Shown here piece after piece: positions 35,576 through 44,822 of a DNA stretch of 64,000 nucleotides. The DNA lies in NCBI RefSeq assembly GCF_024753285.1, contig NZ_JANUGW010000005.1, forward strand, positions 327,495-391,494. The letters run 5' to 3'. A program made the translations under genes and the position numbers. This stretch comes from Massilia pinisoli. GTDB lineage: Bacteria; Pseudomonadota; Gammaproteobacteria; Burkholderiales; Burkholderiaceae_D. The notes below the pieces were generated by a model, which was given only the letters and a program-made list of their open reading frames with translations, was not told the origin of the DNA and did not search any database. The first letter of the stretch is position 1, and the number at the start of each line of letters is the position of its first letter.

Positions 35576-36265
35576 TTGGCGACCGGCGGATCGACGAAGA
35601 CGAACACTGTCGCGGCCAACACCTTCCACAAGTTCAATTTTGACGCCACAACACTTCCGCAATGGAAGGCGGATCTGGCGGCATTCAGCACGCTGATCTC
35701 GGCAGCGGCCGCACCCGATGGCGTGGGCGAAACCGCGTTACTCAAATGGTTCGGGGCGTCGGTGGAACGGATTGCGCTGCTGGCATATGTCATCCACGGC
35801 ATCGTTCCCACCCACGTCGCGCGTGAGCTCACCATCGGCGACTTCCGCGCGGACTTCGGCTGGACCGAGGTCGATCCGGCAGTCGATGCCACCGTCGGGT
35901 TGATCGAGCTGGAAAACTGCGAGCCCCACACGCTGTTCGAAAAGAAAAAACGCAAGGCCCCGTATCTCGGTACGCGCTTTTTGGGCGGGTTTGGCCAGCT
36001 TGTCGATTGGTGCGCATTCGGGCAAGCGCAGGCCAGGACGGATGCGAACATCTCCCTGATCCTCGGGCCGCAGCACGCAAACGCATCGTACGTCTTCGCA
36101 CTCGTGGCCGGTGACCGGCGCTTCGCCAATGACGCGTTATCGCAGACCAGATTGCTGTGGTGGCGCGAGAACATGCAAGTCGGTCATGGCACGACGACCA
36201 TGACGTTCGACCTGCTGCTGCAATCCGGGCAGCGCAAGCTGCAAATCCTGAGCAGCGCAAAATAA
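35576..36265 (+). CDS. Shedu-like (DUF4263) predicted nuclease
   Basis: A 229-residue protein. The centre has the order GDFRADFGW...GLIELENCEPHTLFEKK...GGFGQLVDW (about 85-150), which resembles the Shedu/DUF4263 PD-(D/E)xK-type nuclease core: an Asp, then E-x-E on a strand, then a helix with Q...DW. Shedu proteins act in anti-phage defence. TTG at 35576 follows AAAGG and lies two bases after the previous stop. It is shorter than classical SduA, lacking a large N-terminal sensor domain; the small upstream gene may supply that role. Family assignment is by eye. Confidence 0.5.
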   Translation: MATGGSTKTNTVAANTFHKFNFDATTLPQWKADLAAFSTLISAAAAPDGVGETALLKWFGASVERIALLAYVIHGIVPTHVARELTIGDFRADFGWTEVDPAVDATVGLIELENCEPHTLFEKKKRKAPYLGTRFLGGFGQLVDWCAFGQAQARTDANISLILGPQHANASYVFALVAGDRRFANDALSQTRLLWWRENMQVGHGTTTMTFDLLLQSGQRKLQILSSAK

Positions 36266-36272
36266 CGGTAAA

Positions 36273-36330
36273 CGACGAAGCGACGAAGCGACGAAGCCGC
36301 CCACCGTTCGCACGATGGGCGGCTTCGTCG
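36273..36330. terminator. Repeat-built inverted repeat between convergent genes
   Basis: Three direct copies of CGACGAAG (36273-36296) occur; the third begins a perfect 15-base stem (36289-36303 with 36316-36330) around a 12-base loop. It lies between the ends of the Shedu-like gene and homoserine dehydrogenase. There is no T-tract, so it may act as a bidirectional rho-assisted or structural terminator. Confidence 0.5.
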
Positions 36331-36363
36331 CAAACTGCCGGGCGCGCGGGCCCGGCATGACAA

Positions 36364-37683
36364 TCAGCCCAGGCTCTCCAGGCGGATGCGCACGACCTTG
36401 CCCACGGTCGTCGCGAGGCTCTCGATCTTGGCGATCGCCGCGTTGACGTATTTTTCGCGGGTCTGGTGCGTGATGATGACGATGTCCGTGCGCGCCTTCT
36501 CGCCCGGCTCCTTCTGCAGCACGGCGTCGATCGAGATGCCGGCGTCCGCGAGGATGCGGGTCAGGTCGGCCATGACGCCCAGCTGGTCCTGCACGGTCAC
36601 GCGCAGGTAGTAGCTGGTGCGGATCTCTTCCATCGGCAGGATCGGCACGTCGGCCAGTTCCGTCGGCTGGAACGCCAGGTGCGGCACGCGCGAGTACGGG
36701 TCGGCGGTCGCCAGGCGCGTGACGTCGACGAGGTCGGCGATGACGGCGGACGCGGTCGGCTCGGCGCCGGCGCCCTTGCCGTAGTAGAGCGTCGCACCGA
36801 CCGCGTCGGCCTGCACCAGGACGGCGTTCATCGCGCCTTCGACGTTCGCGATCAGGCGCGCGCCCGGCACGAGGGTCGGGTGCACGCGCAGCTCGATGCC
36901 GTCCTTGCCGTCGACCGTCGTGCGGCGCGTGATACCCAGGAGCTTGATGCGGTAGCCCAGCTGCTCGGCGTAGCGCAGGTCGACGGCCTGCAGCTGGCTG
37001 ATGCCCTCGATGTGGGCGCTGCCGAACTGCATCGGGATGCCGAACGCGATGGCGGACATGATCGTGAGCTTGTGCGCCGCGTCCACGCCTTCGATGTCGA
37101 ACGTGGGGTCCGCTTCCGCGTAGCCCAGTTCCTGCGCCTGCTTCAGCACGGTGGCGAAATCGAGGCCCTTGTCGCGCATCTCGGACAGGATGAAGTTCGT
37201 CGTGCCGTTGATGATGCCCGCGACGGATTCGATGCGGTTCGCGGACAGGCCTTCGCGCAGCGCCTTGATGATCGGGATGCCGCCCGCGACGGCGGCCTCG
37301 AACGCGACCATCACGCCCTTGGCCTGCGCCGCTTCGAAGATCTCGTTGCCGTGCAGCGCCAGCAGCGCCTTGTTCGCGGTGACGACGTGCTTGCCGTTGG
37401 CGATTGCCTGCAGCACCAGTTCGCGCGACAGGTCGTAACCGCCGATCAGTTCGACGACGATGTCGATGTCCGGGTTGTTCACGACGGCGAACGGGTCGAC
37501 CACGACCTCCACGTCGCTGCCGACGATACGCTTGGCGCGGTCGAGGTTGCGGACGGCGATCATCGCGACTTCGATGCCGCGGCCCGCGCGGCGGCGGATC
37601 TCTTCCTGGTTACGTTGAAGAACTTTGTAGGTGCCTGCACCGACGGTGCCGAGGCCGAGCAAGCCTGCTTTGATGGGTTTCAT
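36364..37683 (-). CDS. hom: Homoserine dehydrogenase
   Basis: A 439-residue enzyme that reduces aspartate semialdehyde to homoserine in threonine/methionine synthesis. The NAD(P)-binding motif GLGTVG is at about 10-15. The catalytic domain (about 130-320) has NGTTNFIL and GYAEADPTFDIEG. A C-terminal ACT domain (about 355-435) suggests feedback control by threonine. It lies 28 bases downstream of the aminotransferase gene, in the same transcript, an arrangement common in beta-proteobacteria. Confidence 0.97.
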   Translation of the reverse strand: MKPIKAGLLGLGTVGAGTYKVLQRNQEEIRRRAGRGIEVAMIAVRNLDRAKRIVGSDVEVVVDPFAVVNNPDIDIVVELIGGYDLSRELVLQAIANGKHVVTANKALLALHGNEIFEAAQAKGVMVAFEAAVAGGIPIIKALREGLSANRIESVAGIINGTTNFILSEMRDKGLDFATVLKQAQELGYAEADPTFDIEGVDAAHKLTIMSAIAFGIPMQFGSAHIEGISQLQAVDLRYAEQLGYRIKLLGITRRTTVDGKDGIELRVHPTLVPGARLIANVEGAMNAVLVQADAVGATLYYGKGAGAEPTASAVIADLVDVTRLATADPYSRVPHLAFQPTELADVPILPMEEIRTSYYLRVTVQDQLGVMADLTRILADAGISIDAVLQKEPGEKARTDIVIITHQTREKYVNAAIAKIESLATTVGKVVRIRLESLG

Positions 37684-37711
37684 ATGATTTACTGTCTGCT
37701 GTCTGTCGTTC

Positions 37712-38938
37712 TCAGCGCGCGTGGCGGCGCCGGTAGCCGTCGAGGAAGCGGGCGATACGGGTGCACGCGTCCGTCAGGTCGTCGGAATTGGGGAGGAAGA
37801 CCAGGCGGAAATGGTCCGGCGTCTTCCAGTTGAAGCCAGTGCCTTGCACCAGCAGGACTTTTTCCTCGGACAGCAGCTCACAGATAAATTGCTGGTCATC
37901 GGCGATCGGGTAGATCTTCGGGTCGAGGCGCGGGAACATGTACAGCGCAGCTTTTGGCTTGACGCAGGTAACGCCCGGGATATCGGTCAGGAGTTGGTGA
38001 GCCAGGTCGCGCTGGCGTGCGAGGCGGCCGCCTGGGGCCACGAGATGCGCGATGCTCTGGTGGCCGCCGAGCGCGGTCTGAATCGCGAACTGGCCCGGCG
38101 CATTCGCGCACAGGCGCATCGACGCGAGCATGTTCAGGCCTTCGATATAGTCTTTCGCATGGCGCTTCTCGCCGGACAGGACCATCCAGCCGGCACGGTA
38201 GCCGCACGAGCGATAGTTCTTCGACAGGCCGTTCAAGGTGACGAACAGGACGTCGTCGGCCAGCGACGCGATCGACGTGTGCTCTTCGCCGTCGTAGAGG
38301 GTCTTGTCGTAGATTTCGTCGGCGTAGACGATCAGCTGGTGCTGGCGTGCCAGTTCGACGATTTCCAGCAGCACGTCGCGCGAATACAGCGCGCCGGTCG
38401 GGTTGTTCGGGTTGATGACGACGATCGCGCGCGTGTTCGGCGTGATCTTCTTGCGCATGTCGTCGATGTCGGGCAGCCAGCCGGCCTGTTCGTCGCAGAC
38501 ATAGTGCACCGGATTGCCGCCGGCCAGGCTGACGGCCGCCGTCCACAGCGGATAGTCGGGTGCGGGCACGAGCACTTCGTCGCCGCTGTTCAAGAGGCCC
38601 TGCATGCCCATCACGATCAGTTCGGAGGCGCCATTGCCCAGGTAGATGTCGTCGATGGTGACGCCGCGGATGTTCTTTTCCTGGGTGTAGTGCATGATCG
38701 CTTTGCGCGGTGCAAACATGCCCTTGGAATCCGTGTAGCCGGCCGAGCCGTGCATATTGCGGATCATGTCCTGGACGATCTCGTCCGGCGGATCGAAGCC
38801 GAACACGGCCAGGTTGCCGATGTTCAGCTTGATGATCTTGTGGCCATCTTCTTCCATCTGGCGCGCGATCTGCAGCGCCGGACCACGGATCTCGTAGCAG
38901 ACGTCGTCGAGCTTGTTGGATTTCAGAATCGGTCGCAA
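37712..38938 (-). CDS. alaA: AlaA-type pyruvate aminotransferase
   Basis: A 408-residue class I PLP aminotransferase, most like AlaA/YfbQ glutamate-pyruvate transaminases. It has the segments GNGASELIVMGMQ, NPNNPTGALY and the PLP-lysine region LSKNYRSCGYRAGW (about 245). In this lineage such a gene is usually next to hom, linking alanine and aspartate-family metabolism. Confidence 0.93.
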   Translation of the reverse strand: MRPILKSNKLDDVCYEIRGPALQIARQMEEDGHKIIKLNIGNLAVFGFDPPDEIVQDMIRNMHGSAGYTDSKGMFAPRKAIMHYTQEKNIRGVTIDDIYLGNGASELIVMGMQGLLNSGDEVLVPAPDYPLWTAAVSLAGGNPVHYVCDEQAGWLPDIDDMRKKITPNTRAIVVINPNNPTGALYSRDVLLEIVELARQHQLIVYADEIYDKTLYDGEEHTSIASLADDVLFVTLNGLSKNYRSCGYRAGWMVLSGEKRHAKDYIEGLNMLASMRLCANAPGQFAIQTALGGHQSIAHLVAPGGRLARQRDLAHQLLTDIPGVTCVKPKAALYMFPRLDPKIYPIADDQQFICELLSEEKVLLVQGTGFNWKTPDHFRLVFLPNSDDLTDACTRIARFLDGYRRRHAR

Positions 38939-39125
38939 AATATCACCTTGGAAATAGTGGCTGCGGAAAAATGCCTGTTATGCAGCCTGAGCGGTAGCGC
39001 GTTGTTGCAATGCGAAAAACTTCATTCTGCCGAAAGCGCAAGGATTAAGCAACCCGCCATTGCTGGCCCGTCATCGAAAACAGTTACAATACGCGCCCTG
39101 TGCCTGTCATTCCCGGCTCTCCATC

Positions 39126-39524
39126 ATGAAGCTCCATTCCAGCAGCACCGAAAAATACCAGACCGTCACCGGCTACGACCGGTCCGGCGTCGAGATCAAC
39201 GCGCAGCGCTTCGACTACAGCGTGCTCGTGATGCCCGAAGTGGCGCCGCGCGCGTGGCCCGTCGCGCACTTCGAGGATCTGAAAGCGGAACATTTCGAGG
39301 CGATCGCCGCGGACAAGCCCGACGTCGTCATCCTCGGCACGGGCGAGCGCCAGCGCTTCGTCCATCCGCGCCTCGTGGCGAGCCTGTCGGCCTTGCGCAT
39401 CGGCGTCGAGAGCATGGACAGCCACGCCGCCTGCCGCACCTACAACATCCTGATGGGCGAAGGCCGCAAGGTCACGCTCGCCCTGATCATCGACAGCCAC
39501 GACGAGGGCGCGAAGGCCGAATGA
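39126..39524 (+). CDS. Mth938-like domain protein (DUF498 family)
   Basis: A 132-residue small soluble protein with the Mth938/NDUFAF3-like fold pattern: strands around 20-50, then DVVILGTGERQRFVHP (about 75-90) and ESMDSHAACRTYNILMGEGR (two parts of the conserved loop). The function in bacteria is unclear. ATG 39126 is preferred to an earlier in-frame ATG. Its stop overlaps the arnT start by ATGA, so it heads the arn operon. Confidence 0.85.
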   Translation: MKLHSSSTEKYQTVTGYDRSGVEINAQRFDYSVLVMPEVAPRAWPVAHFEDLKAEHFEAIAADKPDVVILGTGERQRFVHPRLVASLSALRIGVESMDSHAACRTYNILMGEGRKVTLALIIDSHDEGAKAE

Positions 39525-41188
39525 ACGACCTGCACCGCAACAAGACCTTCACCTGGACCCTGCTGATCGCCTTTGCCATCGTCCTCCTGTACGTACTGGG
39601 CGCGCGCACGCTCGTGCCGCCCGACGAAGGCCGCTACGCCGAGATGGCGCGCGAGATGTTCGCCAGCGGCGACTGGGTCACGACCCGGCTGAACGGCATC
39701 AAGTATTTCGAAAAGCCCCCGCTGCAGACGTGGATGAACGCCCTGTCGTTCACCCTGTTCGGCCTCGGCGACTGGCAGGCGCGCCTGTGGACGGGCCTGT
39801 GCGGCCTGTTCGGCGTCGTGCTGACCGGGTACGCGGGCACGCGCGTGTTCGGCGCGCGCATCGGCTTCTACGCCGCTCTGGTGCTGGGTTCCTCGTTCTA
39901 CTGGGTCGCGTGCAGCCAGATCGATTCGCTCGACATGGGCCTCTCGGGCATGATGACCCTGGCGCTGTGCGCCCTGCTCGTCGCGCAGCGCGACGGCGCG
40001 TCGGAGACCGAACGCCGTAACTGGATGCTCGCATGCTGGGCCGGGATGGCGCTGTCCGTGCTGGCCAAGGGCCTCATCGGCCTGATGCTGCCGGGCGGCG
40101 TGCTCGTCGTGTACACGCTCGTCTCGCGCGACTGGGCGATCTGGAAGCGCCTGCACCTCGTCAAAGGGCTGATCCTGTTCTTCGCGATCGCGACGCCGTG
40201 GTTCGTGCTGGTCGGGATGAAGAATCCGGAACAGCCGCACTTCTTCTTCATCCACGAGCACTTCGACCGCTTCCTCAAAAAAGAACACCACCGCGAGGCC
40301 GCATGGTGGGTCTTCTTCGCCCTGCTGGCCGCCGGCAGCGTGCCGTGGCTCGGCGTGCTCGTGCAAAGCCTCGTCGCGGGCGCGCGCCGCAACGGCGAAG
40401 CGGGCACCTTCCGTCCGCGCCTGATGCTGCTCGTGTGGGTCGCGTTCATCGTCCTGTTCTTCACGAAGTCGAATTCCAAGCTGCCCGGCTACATCCTCCC
40501 GGTGTTCCCCGGCGTCGCGCTGCTCGTGGCGCACTACCTGGACGGCGGCACGCGCCGCGGCCGCATGGTCACCGCGGGCCTCACGGCACTGATGGGCATC
40601 GCGCTGCTCGTCACCGTCCCGTTCATGCAGAAGCTGGCCAAGCATGCAGGCGAGGACGTGCTGTACGCGGCGTATCAACCGTGGGTGCTTGCCGCGGGCC
40701 TCGTGCTGCTGATCGGCGGCTGCCTCGCCATGCTGTACGCGCGCCAGATGCTGCGCGACCTGTTCGTCGTCGTGCTGGCCGTCGCCGGTTTCGCGGGCAC
40801 GGAGCTGATGCTCGTCGGCTTCGAGCCGATCGGCCAGGTGCGCGCCGGCGTCAACCTGCTGCCGGCACTCAAGGCTGCCGGCGCCGCCGATCCGGCCGTG
40901 AACGTCTATTCGGTCGGCATCTATGAACAGTCGCTGACGTTCTACCTGCGCCGCCCCGTCGTCCTCGTCGACTACCGCGACGAATTCGACTTCGGCCTGC
41001 AGCAGCAGCCTGAACTCGCGATCCCGGACATTCCCGCGTTCGTCGCGACCTGGCGCGCCGCCGCGGCGGCCGGCCGGCGCGCCGTGGCGATCACCCGCCC
41101 CGAGATCGCCGCCGAGCTGAAACGCCAGGGCGTTCCCCTGCGCATCGTCGCGGCGGATGCGCGCCGCACCGTCATCGCGACTTTTTGA
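39521..41188 (+). CDS. arnT: Lipid A 4-amino-4-deoxy-L-arabinose transferase-like glycosyltransferase (ArnT/GT83)
   Basis: A 555-residue inner-membrane GT-C glycosyltransferase that moves L-Ara4N from undecaprenyl phosphate to lipid A phosphates, giving polymyxin resistance. The catalytic loop DEGRYAEMAREM is at about 33-44, followed by YFEKPPLQTW, about 12 hydrophobic segments, and a C-terminal soluble domain (about 450-555). The rest of the pathway follows, so the substrate assignment is strong. Confidence 0.92.
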   Translation: MNDLHRNKTFTWTLLIAFAIVLLYVLGARTLVPPDEGRYAEMAREMFASGDWVTTRLNGIKYFEKPPLQTWMNALSFTLFGLGDWQARLWTGLCGLFGVVLTGYAGTRVFGARIGFYAALVLGSSFYWVACSQIDSLDMGLSGMMTLALCALLVAQRDGASETERRNWMLACWAGMALSVLAKGLIGLMLPGGVLVVYTLVSRDWAIWKRLHLVKGLILFFAIATPWFVLVGMKNPEQPHFFFIHEHFDRFLKKEHHREAAWWVFFALLAAGSVPWLGVLVQSLVAGARRNGEAGTFRPRLMLLVWVAFIVLFFTKSNSKLPGYILPVFPGVALLVAHYLDGGTRRGRMVTAGLTALMGIALLVTVPFMQKLAKHAGEDVLYAAYQPWVLAAGLVLLIGGCLAMLYARQMLRDLFVVVLAVAGFAGTELMLVGFEPIGQVRAGVNLLPALKAAGAADPAVNVYSVGIYEQSLTFYLRRPVVLVDYRDEFDFGLQQQPELAIPDIPAFVATWRAAAAAGRRAVAITRPEIAAELKRQGVPLRIVAADARRTVIATF

Positions 41189-41197
41189 TCACACCCC

Positions 41198-41572
41198 ATG
41201 AACCTGACCACGTTTGCCTTCATCATTTCCGGCGTGCTGCTGAACGCCTGCGCCCAGATCCTGTTGAAAGCGGGCACGAACGCCCTCGGCGGCGCCATCC
41301 ACCTCACCATGTCCACGTGGTTCTCGACCCTCGTCAAGGTCTTCACCACGTTGCCCGTGCTGGGCGGCCTCGCGTGCTACGGCGTCTCGCTCATCGTGTG
41401 GATCATCGGCCTGTCGCGCACGGACGTGACGATCGCCTACCCGATGTTGTCGCTGGGCTATGTCGTGTCGGCGTTCGGCGCGTGGATGTTCCTGGGCGAG
41501 GCCGTGTCGCCGCAGCGCCTGGCCGCCATCGGCGTCATCATCGTCGGCGTGGTGTTGCTGGCGAGAACGTAA
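41198..41572 (+). CDS. ArnE/EmrE-like small membrane transporter
   Basis: A 124-residue protein with four membrane helices (about 3-22, 45-68, 75-95 and 102-122) of the EamA/SMR superfamily. Its position after arnT suggests it serves as ArnE (undecaprenyl-P-Ara4N flippase subunit). No separate ArnF partner is present, so it may act as a homodimer. Confidence 0.75.
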   Translation: MNLTTFAFIISGVLLNACAQILLKAGTNALGGAIHLTMSTWFSTLVKVFTTLPVLGGLACYGVSLIVWIIGLSRTDVTIAYPMLSLGYVVSAFGAWMFLGEAVSPQRLAAIGVIIVGVVLLART

Positions 41573-41696
41573 TACGGCGGCGCGCAATGCGCTGCTACAA
41601 TGCGAGCTTTGTCCGCATTAACATTTGAACACGCTGGCGGGCCGCACGACGGCTTGCCGCGAACGACGTCCTTACCGAGAGAATAACGAGCCTCCC

Positions 41697-42836
41697 ATGA
41701 CTGCAGAGCTGCCCTTCCTGCCCTTTTCCCGGCCCACCATCGACGAAGACACCATCACCGCGGTCGGTGAGGTGCTGCGCTCCGGCTGGATCACGACCGG
41801 ACCGAAGAACCAGGCATTCGAGGCGCTGCTGTCCGAGTATTTCGGCGGCCGTCCCGTGCGCACCTTCAACTCGGGCACGTGCACGATGGAGATCGCGCTG
41901 CGCATCGCGGGCGTGGGCGCCGGCGACGAGGTGATCACGACACCGATCTCGTGGCCCGCCACCGCCAACGTGATCATCGAAGTGGGCGCGACCCCGGTCT
42001 TCGCCGACATCGATCCCGTCACGCGCAACATGGATCTCGACAAGCTGGAGGCCGCGATCACGCCGCGTACGAAAGCGATCATCCCTGTCTACCTGTCCGG
42101 CCTGCCGATGGACATGGATCGCCTGTACGCCATCGCGAACAAGCACAAGCTGCGCGTCGTCGAGGATGCCGCGCAGGCGATCGGCTCGCAGTGGAACGGC
42201 AAGCGCATCGGCTCGTTCGGCGACTTCGCGTCGTTCAGCTTCCAGGCCAACAAGAACATCACGACGGGCGAAGGCGGCTGCCTCGTGCTGAACAACCTCG
42301 AAGAGGCGCGCCTGGCCGAGAAATACCGGCTGCAAGGCGTGACGCGCAGCGGCGTGGACGGCATCGACGTCGACGTCCTGGGCGGCAAATACAATATGAG
42401 CGACATCATGGCCACCATCGGCCTGGGCCAGATGAAGAACGTGGAGAAGCTGACGGCGCACCGCGCCGCGCTGGCGCGCCACTACTTCGACTGCTTCGGT
42501 CCAGACTTCGAAGAACAATATGGCGCACAGCTGCCGATCCAGGCCTTCGGCACGAGCAACTGGCACCTGTTCCAGATCATCCTGCCAGACAACGGCCCGG
42601 GCACCCGCGCCGACTTCATGACCCGCATGCAGAAGGAGCACAACGTCGGCACCGGCTACCACTACGCGCCGATCCACCTGTTCACCCTGTACCGCGAGCG
42701 CGGCTTCAAGGAAGGGATGTTCCCCGTCGCCGAGAAGATCGGCCGCCTGACCGTGACGCTGCCGATGTTCAATGCGATGACCATCGCGGATGTCGAGCGC
42801 GCCGTCGCCGCTGTCAAATCGGTACTGGCCAAATGA
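41697..42836 (+). CDS. arnB: UDP-4-amino-4-deoxy-L-arabinose aminotransferase ArnB
   Basis: A 379-residue DegT/DnrJ/EryC1-type PLP aminotransferase. The segments NSGTCTMEIALR, VVEDAAQAIGSQ and QANKNITTGEGG (PLP lysine about 188) match ArnB. It converts UDP-4-keto-arabinose to UDP-L-Ara4N. ATG 41697 precedes the conserved FSRPTIDEDTI start. A 124-base gap before it contains a TACAAT -10-like hexamer (41596-41601), so a second promoter is possible. Confidence 0.93.
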   Translation: MTAELPFLPFSRPTIDEDTITAVGEVLRSGWITTGPKNQAFEALLSEYFGGRPVRTFNSGTCTMEIALRIAGVGAGDEVITTPISWPATANVIIEVGATPVFADIDPVTRNMDLDKLEAAITPRTKAIIPVYLSGLPMDMDRLYAIANKHKLRVVEDAAQAIGSQWNGKRIGSFGDFASFSFQANKNITTGEGGCLVLNNLEEARLAEKYRLQGVTRSGVDGIDVDVLGGKYNMSDIMATIGLGQMKNVEKLTAHRAALARHYFDCFGPDFEEQYGAQLPIQAFGTSNWHLFQIILPDNGPGTRADFMTRMQKEHNVGTGYHYAPIHLFTLYRERGFKEGMFPVAEKIGRLTVTLPMFNAMTIADVERAVAAVKSVLAK

Positions 42837-42847
42837 CGGGGGTGACG

Positions 42848-43834
42848 ATGATGAAGCCGGAAATCTCCGTCGTCATTCCGGTCTATAACGAGGAAGCGGG
42901 CCTCGCGAACCTGTTCGCGCGCCTGTACCCGGCGATGGACGGGCTGGGCCTGCCGTACGAAGTCATCTTCGTCAACGACGGCAGCCGCGACAACTCCGTC
43001 GCGATCCTCGCGGAACAATACCGCAAGCGCCCGGACGTGACGCGCGTCGTGCTCTTCAACGGCAACTACGGCCAGCACATGGCGATCCTCGCGGGCTTCG
43101 AGCAGACGCACGGCCAGATCGTCATCACCCTCGACGCCGACCTGCAGAACCCGCCGGAAGAGATCCACAAGCTGATCGCCAAGATGCGCGAGGGCTACGA
43201 CTACGTGGGCTCGATCCGCCGCAAGCGCCAGGATTCCGCGTGGCGCACCGTGGCGAGCAAGGCGATGAACCGGGTGCGCGAGCGCATCACGAACATCCAC
43301 ATCACGGACCAGGGCAATATGCTGCGCGCCTACGGCCGCAACGTGATCGACCTCGTCAACCAGTGCGGCGAAGTGAACACCTTCGTGCCGGCGCTCGCAT
43401 ACAAGTTCGCGCGCAAGCCGACGGAGATCGTCGTCGAGCACGAGGAACGCGCGGCCGGCGAATCGAAGTATTCGCTGTACAGCCTCATTCGCCTGAACTT
43501 CGACCTGATGACCGGGTTCTCGCTCGTGCCGCTGCAGATGTTCTCGCTGCTGGGCATGACCTTGTCGCTCCTGTCCGCGCTGCTGGTGCTGGTGCTCGTC
43601 GTGCGCAGATTCCTGCTCGGCGCCGAGGCCGAGGGCGTGTTCACCTTGTTCGCGATCGCGTTCTTCTTCATGGGCGTGATCCTGTTCGGCATCGGCCTCG
43701 TGGGCGAGTATGTGGGCCGCATCTACCAGCAGGTGCGCGCGCGGCCGCGCTACGTCGTCGCCACGATCCTGCAAGGCGTGCCGCCCGACATGGCGGAAGT
43801 GAACGCGCTCGAGAAGCGCCAGGTCGGGCGCTGA
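42848..43834 (+). CDS. arnC: Undecaprenyl-phosphate Ara4FN transferase ArnC
   Basis: A GT2 glycosyltransferase of about 328 residues. The N-terminal catalytic domain has VVIPVYNEEAGL, VNDGSRDNS and the DADLQNPPEE motif (about 98-107). Two C-terminal membrane helices lie at about 235-260 and 270-295. It loads formylated Ara4N on undecaprenyl phosphate. Three close starts are possible: 42833 (ATGA overlap with arnB), 42848 and 42851; I chose 42848 because of the GGGGGTG run just before it. Confidence 0.93.
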   Translation: MMKPEISVVIPVYNEEAGLANLFARLYPAMDGLGLPYEVIFVNDGSRDNSVAILAEQYRKRPDVTRVVLFNGNYGQHMAILAGFEQTHGQIVITLDADLQNPPEEIHKLIAKMREGYDYVGSIRRKRQDSAWRTVASKAMNRVRERITNIHITDQGNMLRAYGRNVIDLVNQCGEVNTFVPALAYKFARKPTEIVVEHEERAAGESKYSLYSLIRLNFDLMTGFSLVPLQMFSLLGMTLSLLSALLVLVLVVRRFLLGAEAEGVFTLFAIAFFFMGVILFGIGLVGEYVGRIYQQVRARPRYVVATILQGVPPDMAEVNALEKRQVGR

Positions 43835-43904
43835 TTTCCCATGCCGCCCGGCCTTGCCGGCCCGGGCGGCGCAACACCATCACCGCCGTCACGGCACAAA
43901 GAAC

Positions 43905-44822
43905 ATGACCCAACCCCGCAAACGCGCAGTCGTCTTCGCCTACCACAACGTGGGCGTGCGCTGCCTGAAGGTGCTGCTGGCCGGCGGTGTCGACGTCGCC
44001 CTCGTCATCACGCATCAGGACAGCGCCACGGAAAACATCTGGTTCGAATCCGTCCTCTCGCTGTGCGAGACGGAAGGCATCCCTTACCTCACGCCCGAGG
44101 ACGCGAAAGGCGCCGACCTGCTGGCCGCCATCCAGGCCGCGCAACCGGACCTGATGTTCAGCTTTTATTTCCGCCACATGCTGCCGCAGGCGATCCTCGA
44201 CGTCGCCCCCGCGTACAACATGCACGGCTCGCTGCTGCCCGCCTACCGCGGCCGCGCACCGACCAACTGGGCCGTGCTGCACGGCGCGAAGGAAACGGGC
44301 GCCACCCTGCACGAGATGACGGTGAAGCCGGATGCCGGCGCCATCGTGGCGCAGCAAGCTGTCCCCATCCTGCCGGACGACACGGCGTTCGAAGTGTTCG
44401 GCAAGGTGACGGTGGCGGCGGAGCTGGCGCTGTACGACGTGCTGCCAAGCCTGCTCGCGGGCACGGCGCCGCGCATCCCGAACGACCTGACGCAGGGCGG
44501 CTACTTCGGCGGCCGCAAGCCGGAAGACGGCCGCATCGACTGGAGCAAGCCTGCGCAAGAGGTCTACAACCTGCACCGCGCCGTCGCCCCGCCCTACCCT
44601 GGCGCCTTCACGGACGTGGGCCCGCGCCGCTACGTGATCGAGCGCGCGCGCCTCTTCAACGGTAATGTGCAAGGCCTCGCGCAAGGCCTGACTGTCGTGG
44701 ATAATGCCATCCTCGGCGTCTGCGGCGACGGCCGCGCGCTCGTCATCCACAGCCTGCTGGCCGACGGCCTGCGCATCTCCCCTGCCGAACTGCGGGCACA
44801 ACTCCAGGAAAACCCAACATGA
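43905..44822 (+). CDS. ArnA formyltransferase (stand-alone N-terminal half)
   Basis: A 305-residue methionyl-tRNA formyltransferase-like enzyme matching the N-terminal half of E. coli ArnA. It has the catalytic Asn/His region NMHGSLLPAYRGRAPTNWA (about 104-122) and the later D in the PDAGAIV segment (about 143). It N-formylates UDP-Ara4N. Here it is a separate gene, overlapping the dehydrogenase gene by ATGA, so the two halves of ArnA are made from one transcript. Confidence 0.92.
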   Translation: MTQPRKRAVVFAYHNVGVRCLKVLLAGGVDVALVITHQDSATENIWFESVLSLCETEGIPYLTPEDAKGADLLAAIQAAQPDLMFSFYFRHMLPQAILDVAPAYNMHGSLLPAYRGRAPTNWAVLHGAKETGATLHEMTVKPDAGAIVAQQAVPILPDDTAFEVFGKVTVAAELALYDVLPSLLAGTAPRIPNDLTQGGYFGGRKPEDGRIDWSKPAQEVYNLHRAVAPPYPGAFTDVGPRRYVIERARLFNGNVQGLAQGLTVVDNAILGVCGDGRALVIHSLLADGLRISPAELRAQLQENPT

